The notes beneath the pieces are model-generated. The model had not been told where the DNA came from. It made no database searches and worked only from the letters and a program-made list of their open reading frames with translations. A stretch of 64,000 nt of DNA from Propionibacteriales bacterium (GTDB taxonomy: Bacteria > Actinomycetota > Actinomycetes > Propionibacteriales > Nocardioidaceae). The DNA lies in the NCBI GenBank assembly GCA_026392455.1, contig JAPLCB010000006.1:1-64000 (forward strand). Direction: 5' to 3'. Every line of letters begins with the position of its first letter. The stretch's first letter is position 1. Made by a program: the position numbers and the translations under genes. This document shows positions 59,955 to 64,000 of this stretch, piece after piece.

Positions 59955-61225
59955 GCGACGACACCTTCCGGAAGACGGTTCGCCACGTAGCCGGTCTGGC
60001 GCTCGATCAGCTGGTCGAGCCGGCCGGCCGCGTCGACCCGGGCGATGTCGGGGAGCTCGGCGTCGAGGTCGTCGAGGTCGATGACCCGGCCCGTGGCGGC
60101 CAGGTCCTCGGTGGCGCCGCCGGGACCGAACTCGGCCATCCGCAGGGTCAGGAAGCCTTCGCGCAGACCGTCGGAGTCGATCCAGTTGTGCACGCCGGGG
60201 TTGTCCGGTCCGATCACGTAGGTGTAGGTGCCGTCCTCGTTGGGCTTCGACTGCGCCTTGTTCAGCGACCCGGTCGAGCCGTAGATGTCGAGCGTGGTGC
60301 CCCACAGGTTGCCCAGCGGCACGGTGAAGTACTCAGCCCCGCCGTCGCTGACGTCGACGACGAACGCCTGCCCGGGCTGCAGGTCGAAGCGCCCGGCGAC
60401 GTACACCTGGCCGACCATCGCGCCGTGCTGGTTGGCGGTCCAGGCCAGCGAGAAGTGGTTGGCCGGGGACTTCGACATCCCGTAGCTGAGCTTGCCGGTG
60501 AAGTCGGCGAAGTGCGCCATCATCGCGGCGGTCCTCTCGGCCTGCTCGTCCAGCGTCAGTGCCGGCCTGCTCGGGGCTCCGCCCAGACGCTCGATGGTGA
60601 TCTCGTTGGGCTGGTCGTTGCTCCAGTCCAGGAGCACGTCGCGGATGTAGAACTCGTGCGCTTCGGGGGTCGACTGGATGTGGTTGCTGCGTCCGCCCTT
60701 CTCGCTCGCGTCGACGGTGATCTCGTAGCTCCCGTCAGCCGCGACCTCCATCCGCCGGCCGTCGACCACGTCGATGGTGCCCATGTGGGCGTTCCAGAGG
60801 GTGAAGTAGTTCTCGGTCATCCGGTGCTCGCCGACACGACCGCGGATCACGTACTTCTCGTCACCGGCGATCGGGATCACCCGGTACACCGAGTCCGGGT
60901 TGTCGATGCCCCACCGGGTGCCGGGGATCCGCTGGCCGTCGACCTCGTGGGCGAGCCGGGTGATGCAGGTGACCTTGGGACGCAACGGGTCGGAGTTGCT
61001 CGACCAGACCGCCGCGGAGAACATCACCTCCTCGTACGCCGCGTTGAACCGTTCGCGCATCGCGTCCGACGGCTTGGCGCGGGCGAGCCAGGTCTCGGCG
61101 ACGTCGCGGTACGCCGCCCGCACGGTCGGGTGCTGGATCAGCTCGAGGGCCGCAAGCTCGTGCGCGTGCTGCTCGGCGGTGGCAACGGGGTGCGGGGGGA
61201 GGTGCGGCGAGGGGGCGTGGGACAT
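59951..61225 (-). CDS. DUF1214 domain protein
   Basis: 424 residues. Contains the DUF1214-type C-terminal domain (YTYVIGPDNPGVHNWIDSDGLREGFLTLRMAEF) and an N-terminal DUF1254-like helical part. FTLWNAHMGTIDVVDG lies between. Function unknown; DUF1214 proteins often accompany lipid or steroid enzymes. First gene of an operon with two SDRs and divergent from a TetR through a perfect palindrome. Confidence 0.8.
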   Translation of the reverse strand: MSHAPSPHLPPHPVATAEQHAHELAALELIQHPTVRAAYRDVAETWLARAKPSDAMRERFNAAYEEVMFSAAVWSSNSDPLRPKVTCITRLAHEVDGQRIPGTRWGIDNPDSVYRVIPIAGDEKYVIRGRVGEHRMTENYFTLWNAHMGTIDVVDGRRMEVAADGSYEITVDASEKGGRSNHIQSTPEAHEFYIRDVLLDWSNDQPNEITIERLGGAPSRPALTLDEQAERTAAMMAHFADFTGKLSYGMSKSPANHFSLAWTANQHGAMVGQVYVAGRFDLQPGQAFVVDVSDGGAEYFTVPLGNLWGTTLDIYGSTGSLNKAQSKPNEDGTYTYVIGPDNPGVHNWIDSDGLREGFLTLRMAEFGPGGATEDLAATGRVIDLDDLDAELPDIARVDAAGRLDQLIERQTGYVANRLPEGVVA

Positions 61226-61256
61226 GGACGGAAACGTAACAGGAATCTCCGGAAAA

Positions 61257-61270
61257 TGTCAGTACTGACA
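61257..61270. promoter_or_regulatory. Perfect 14-bp palindrome between DUF1214 operon and TetR
   Basis: TGTCAGTACTGACA is fully self-complementary and lies between the DUF1214 start (61225) and the TetR start (61289). It is a good TetR-type operator for the divergent pair. Confidence 0.75.
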
Positions 61271-61288
61271 AACTGGTATTCTGCCACC

Positions 61289-61849
61289 GTGAACAAGTCG
61301 GAGCGGACCCGGACGGCGCTGCGTCAGACCGCCTTGCGCCACTTCGTCGCCGACGGTTTCGAAGGGGCGAGCGTGGTCGCGATCGCGTCCGAGGTCGGCG
61401 TCACCGAGCGCACCTTCTACCGGCACTTCGCCACCAAGGACGAGGTCCTCTTCGCCGACCTGGTCGAGGGACTGGAGTGGTTCCGGACCGCCGTCAGGGC
61501 CCGGCCGCCGGAGGAGAACCTGGCCCGCTCCGTCTACGAGTCGTTGCGTTCGGCCCCGACCGACCCCCGGCTGCTGGTCGAGATCGCCCGGTTGCGGCAC
61601 GAGCTGCTCAGCCCGGAGCGGATCGAACGGGTCTTCCGGGACCGCCAGGCTGCGATGGCCACCGAGCTGCGGGCCCTGCTGGTCGAGCGCGGCACGCCGG
61701 AGCTCGCGGCCGCCGTACGGGCCGAAGCGCTGGCGGGTGCTGTCTTCGCCGCGGTCGCGGTGTGGAGCGACGGCCCGGACCCCCACGACCTGCGCGCCCT
61801 GGGACCACTGACCGAGGAAGCTCTCGACCAGGTCCGCCCCCTGCTCTGA
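61289..61849 (+). CDS. TetR family transcriptional regulator
   Basis: 186 residues from GTG 61289; frames open further upstream would cross the operator. HTH: ALRQTALRHFVADGFEGASVVAIASEVGVTERTFYRHFATKDEVL. Divergent from the DUF1214-SDR-SDR operon and probably represses it and itself at TGTCAGTACTGACA. The stop is followed at once by the hairpin repeat at 61854. Confidence 0.87.
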   Translation: MNKSERTRTALRQTALRHFVADGFEGASVVAIASEVGVTERTFYRHFATKDEVLFADLVEGLEWFRTAVRARPPEENLARSVYESLRSAPTDPRLLVEIARLRHELLSPERIERVFRDRQAAMATELRALLVERGTPELAAAVRAEALAGAVFAAVAVWSDGPDPHDLRALGPLTEEALDQVRPLL

Positions 61850-61853
61850 CCCA

Positions 61854-61891
61854 GCTGGTTGAGGTGTGGCCGCGCTCGCACCTCAACCAGC
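61854..61891. repeat. Inverted pair of the short repeat forming a hairpin
   Basis: GCTGGTTGAGGTG (61854-61866) is perfectly mirrored by CACCTCAACCAGC (61879-61891). The right arm is the same word found at 1250-1334 and 41117-41130. It separates the convergent TetR and sulfotransferase genes and supplies the sulfotransferase stop codon. It may terminate both. Confidence 0.88.
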
Positions 61892-63076
61892 ATCGGGACG
61901 GAACCGAGCCTCGTACGCGGCGAACCGCTCCTTGATCTGGCCGGCAGTCAGGCCGTAGGTCTCGGGCTGGTAGTCGGGACGTCCGGTCTCCCGGGGTCGG
62001 CGGGCCAGCCAGTCGCGCATCGAGCTCTCCGCCGCCGCCACCAGGTCCACGCCGATCGCGTCGTACACCCGCGCGACCGAGCCGATCGGCTCGCGGACGG
62101 CGTCCTCGAAGGCGACGTCGGTGACCAGGCCCGGGTCCGTCCGCGCCCACGCCGCCCGGGTCGCCAGGGCCCGGTCGTTGGTCCACCCCATCCGCCCGAT
62201 CCACTCGGACCCGACCCGGTGCAGGTCGACGTGGTCGGAGTGCATGCCGTGCAGGACCGCGTTCAGACTGGCGCCGGAGCCGATCGACTCGACCGGGTCG
62301 CGGTGCAGGTGCACCACGTGCAGGTCGGGGAACTGCGCCCGCAGGGTGTCCAGGTAGCCGAGGTGGGCGGGCGTCTTGAGTACCCAGCGACCGATCTCCT
62401 CGCCGCGTTGCCGTTTCTGCCACTGCAGCAGCTGGAGCATCTCGTGCAGGTGCCCGTACGCCGGAGCGAAGTCGGCCTGGTCGAGGAACTGCCGGTACGC
62501 CGGCAGGTGCGCCCCCGACTCCGGCACGTGCGAGAGGAAGGCGGCGTCCAGGAAGACGATCTCCTCCTCGGCCTCGAGCACGTACATCGGGTGGATCGCG
62601 AACAGGTCGGGCATGAACTGCCTCGTCTGCTCCTGGCGGGTCAGCGCCGAGGCGATCCGCGGGTCATCCTCGGCGCTCGGTCCCTGGGAGAACGTGAAGT
62701 CCAGTCGCGGCGCCGGGCTGATCACCTCCCACCCGTGGGCGCAGGTGAACCGTCGGTCCGCGGCGAGCAGCCGCTGCATCAGCGTGGTACCGCTGCGCAT
62801 CATGCCGACCACCACGACCGGGGCCTGGATGACCTCGTCGGCGATCTCGGGGAACCGTCGCCGCCACTCGGTCGCGCGCAACCGCATCCGCAGGTGGTGC
62901 ACCAGCCCGGCGCGGATGATGTGCGCCCCCATCTCGGAGAGGTCCGCGCCGAGGTAGTCCTCGGCGAGCACCCCGAGCGGCTCGGTGAAGGACCAGGGTC
63001 CGAAGTCGTCGAGCGACTCCTTGGTCCGTGCGGCCTCGATCAGGGCAGTTGGCGAGAAGTCCGTACGCAGGTCCAC
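61883..63076 (-). CDS. Sulfotransferase family protein
   Basis: 397 residues. The PAPS 5'-phosphosulfate-binding loop is VVVGMMRSGTTLMQRLL (91-98 core GMMRSGTT), and HLHRDPVESIGSGASL is the 3'-phosphate-binding region. Transfers sulfate from PAPS to an alcohol, likely a lipid or sterol-like acceptor. The final codons read PDAG then TGA, where GCTGGTTGA is the reverse complement of the repeat, so the C-terminus is set by the element. Divergent from an NTF2-like gene. Confidence 0.88.
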   Translation of the reverse strand: MDLRTDFSPTALIEAARTKESLDDFGPWSFTEPLGVLAEDYLGADLSEMGAHIIRAGLVHHLRMRLRATEWRRRFPEIADEVIQAPVVVVGMMRSGTTLMQRLLAADRRFTCAHGWEVISPAPRLDFTFSQGPSAEDDPRIASALTRQEQTRQFMPDLFAIHPMYVLEAEEEIVFLDAAFLSHVPESGAHLPAYRQFLDQADFAPAYGHLHEMLQLLQWQKRQRGEEIGRWVLKTPAHLGYLDTLRAQFPDLHVVHLHRDPVESIGSGASLNAVLHGMHSDHVDLHRVGSEWIGRMGWTNDRALATRAAWARTDPGLVTDVAFEDAVREPIGSVARVYDAIGVDLVAAAESSMRDWLARRPRETGRPDYQPETYGLTAGQIKERFAAYEARFRPDAG

Positions 63077-63099
63077 GCGCGAAACCTATGCTCCCGACC

Positions 63100-63543
63100 A
63101 TGGACAGTGCGCGCAAGATCGAGAATCTGCTCTACACCTACGCCGAGCGGATCGACGCCGGTGACCTCGACGGGGTCGCCGAGCTGTTCACCCACGCCAC
63201 CATCTTCGGGCAGGAGAACGGCCCGCCGGAGACCCAGTTCGTGGGGAAGGAGGGCGCCGCGAAGATGTACGGGATGTCGACCCGTCTCTACGAGGACGAC
63301 GGGACCCCGAAGACCAAGCACATCACCACGAACGCGATCATCACGGTCGACGACGAGGCCGGGACGGCTACCTGTCGCTCGTACTACTGCGTCGTCCAGG
63401 CGACCCCGGCGCTGCCGCTGCAACCGATCATCGCCGGTCGCTACCACGACACCTTCCAGGTCGTCGAGGGTCAGTGGTGGTTCGCGACCCGGACCTTGTT
63501 CGTGGACCTGATGGGGGACCTCAGCCAGCACCTCAAGTGGTAG
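63100..63543 (+). CDS. NTF2-like / SnoaL-like protein
   Basis: 147 residues from ATG 63100 (MDSARKIENLLYTYAERIDAGDLDGVAELF); an in-frame ATG four codons upstream (63088) is possible. The NTF2 fold is typical of SnoaL-like/limonene-epoxide-hydrolase or ring-hydroxylating beta subunits. Here it has RYHDTFQVVEGQWWFATRTLFVDLMGDLS at the end. Only 23 bases separate it from the divergent sulfotransferase start, so a shared promoter region is compressed. Confidence 0.82.
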   Translation: MDSARKIENLLYTYAERIDAGDLDGVAELFTHATIFGQENGPPETQFVGKEGAAKMYGMSTRLYEDDGTPKTKHITTNAIITVDDEAGTATCRSYYCVVQATPALPLQPIIAGRYHDTFQVVEGQWWFATRTLFVDLMGDLSQHLKW

Positions 63544-63546
63544 CGG

Positions 63547-64000
63547 CTACTCGCAGGTGACGACCGGCTCCGGCAGCTTGATCCGCCGCGGGGCGCCGGC
63601 CTTCAGAGCCCGGAACTTGTCCCCGATGATCACGTTGACGCCCGGACCCAGGAGGTCCTTCTCGTCGTCGACCACGATCTTCGCGCTCTTGCCGAAGCTG
63701 AGCGCGACCAGCTTTGCCTTGGTGGTGTCGGTCGCCTTGGCGTGGATCTCGGCGAAGGGCACCTCGGCGTCGCTGGCGTTGCCGATCGCCCCGGGCTGGA
63801 AGTTCCGGTTCTCGAGCAGGTTCAGGGTCGCGGTCGCGCGGCCCTTCTTCTTGCCGGCGTTGTAGACGCTGACCACGACCTGGTCGGAGCGCAGGTCCTC
63901 GACCTTGATGGCCACCTGGCCGGCCCCGCAGGTGACCACGTCGTCGACGACCGGGGTCACCGCGACCGGATCGTCCTCGATCGGTGCGGTGGCGGCGTTG
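63547..64000 (-). CDS. LytR C-terminal domain-like protein, 5' end cut by window edge
   Basis: The frame stays open to the right edge. Visible: about 150 C-terminal residues with VSVYNAGKKKGRATATLNLLENRNFQPGAIGNA and LVALSFGKSAKIVVDDEKDLLGPGVNVIIGDKFRAL, the LytR_C pattern. Such proteins are usually membrane-anchored and act at the wall. The N-terminus is outside, so the anchor and start are unseen. Stop 63547 nearly touches the NTF2-like gene stop. Confidence 0.7.
   Translation of the reverse strand, partial: NAATAPIEDDPVAVTPVVDDVVTCGAGQVAIKVEDLRSDQVVVSVYNAGKKKGRATATLNLLENRNFQPGAIGNASDAEVPFAEIHAKATDTTKAKLVALSFGKSAKIVVDDEKDLLGPGVNVIIGDKFRALKAGAPRRIKLPEPVVTCE

Noticed and set aside
1-64000. 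Prophage, integrative element or biosynthetic gene cluster
   Set aside because: No integrase, phage structural, transposase, PKS or NRPS genes; no tRNA-adjacent repeats; composition looks uniform by eye.

Overview
The window is very GC-rich, gene-dense chromosomal DNA from an actinobacterium. Nocardioides or another member of the Nocardioidaceae fits best, judged from family recognition: DUF222/HNH (13E12-type) protein, SCO6745-family protein, DUF3556, AtuA operon, GTP-type PEP carboxykinase, many TetR regulators and P450s, frequent GTG starts, and several probable leaderless promoters. I saw no rRNA, tRNA, prophage, integrase, transposase or CRISPR array.

Layout. 1-5.7 kb: a truncated DUF222/HNH gene beside a cluster of short repeats, then three secreted or surface proteins, one with an LPNTG sortase signal. 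5.7-9 kb: divergent FdhF/YdeP-like molybdoenzyme and fdhD. 9-13.3 kb: alpha/beta hydrolase divergent from an amidohydrolase-TetR operon whose promoter contains a palindrome, then a MazEF-like pair. 13.3-17 kb: membrane protein, pckG, a YjbR-like protein and a VapBC-like pair. 17-21.7 kb: CYP125-like P450 divergent from a TetR, a PAP2 membrane protein, and a two-gene AhpD-like/SCO6745 unit. 22-28.4 kb: lamin-tail exoprotein, secreted PI-PLC-like protein, DUF3817 protein with a 38-residue membrane peptide, PucR regulator. 28.5-33.8 kb: DUF3556 protein plus CrtI-like oxidoreductase, a repeat island, gamma-carbonic anhydrase, cyclic-nucleotide-binding protein, membrane protein. 34-35.8 kb: secreted protein with a duplicated DxDxDG-containing module.

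35.9-46 kb is the main catabolic operon: TetR, TIGR03084 protein, AtuA-family protein, acyl-CoA dehydrogenase, acyl-CoA carboxylase beta and biotin-carrying alpha subunits, a second acyl-CoA dehydrogenase and an enoyl-CoA hydratase. Most of these genes overlap by 3-4 bases. The content suggests oxidation of a branched or isoprenoid acyl-CoA. 46-53.7 kb: P450/TetR pair, DUF4394 protein, polysaccharide deacetylase with a Calx-beta tail, MOSC protein and aminotransferase, secreted protein. 53.7-58 kb: Sco and TlpA lipoproteins (copper/cytochrome oxidase assembly), an FAD dehydrogenase with a KstR-like box upstream, and a cation/proton antiporter. 58-64 kb: two SDRs and a DUF1214 protein divergent from a TetR, sulfotransferase divergent from an NTF2-like protein, and the C-terminal end of a LytR_C-like protein.

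The most unusual material is noncoding. Several families of short palindromic or tandem elements sit against stop codons between genes. One family also lies in frame inside the carboxylase beta gene and supplies the stop codon of the sulfotransferase gene.
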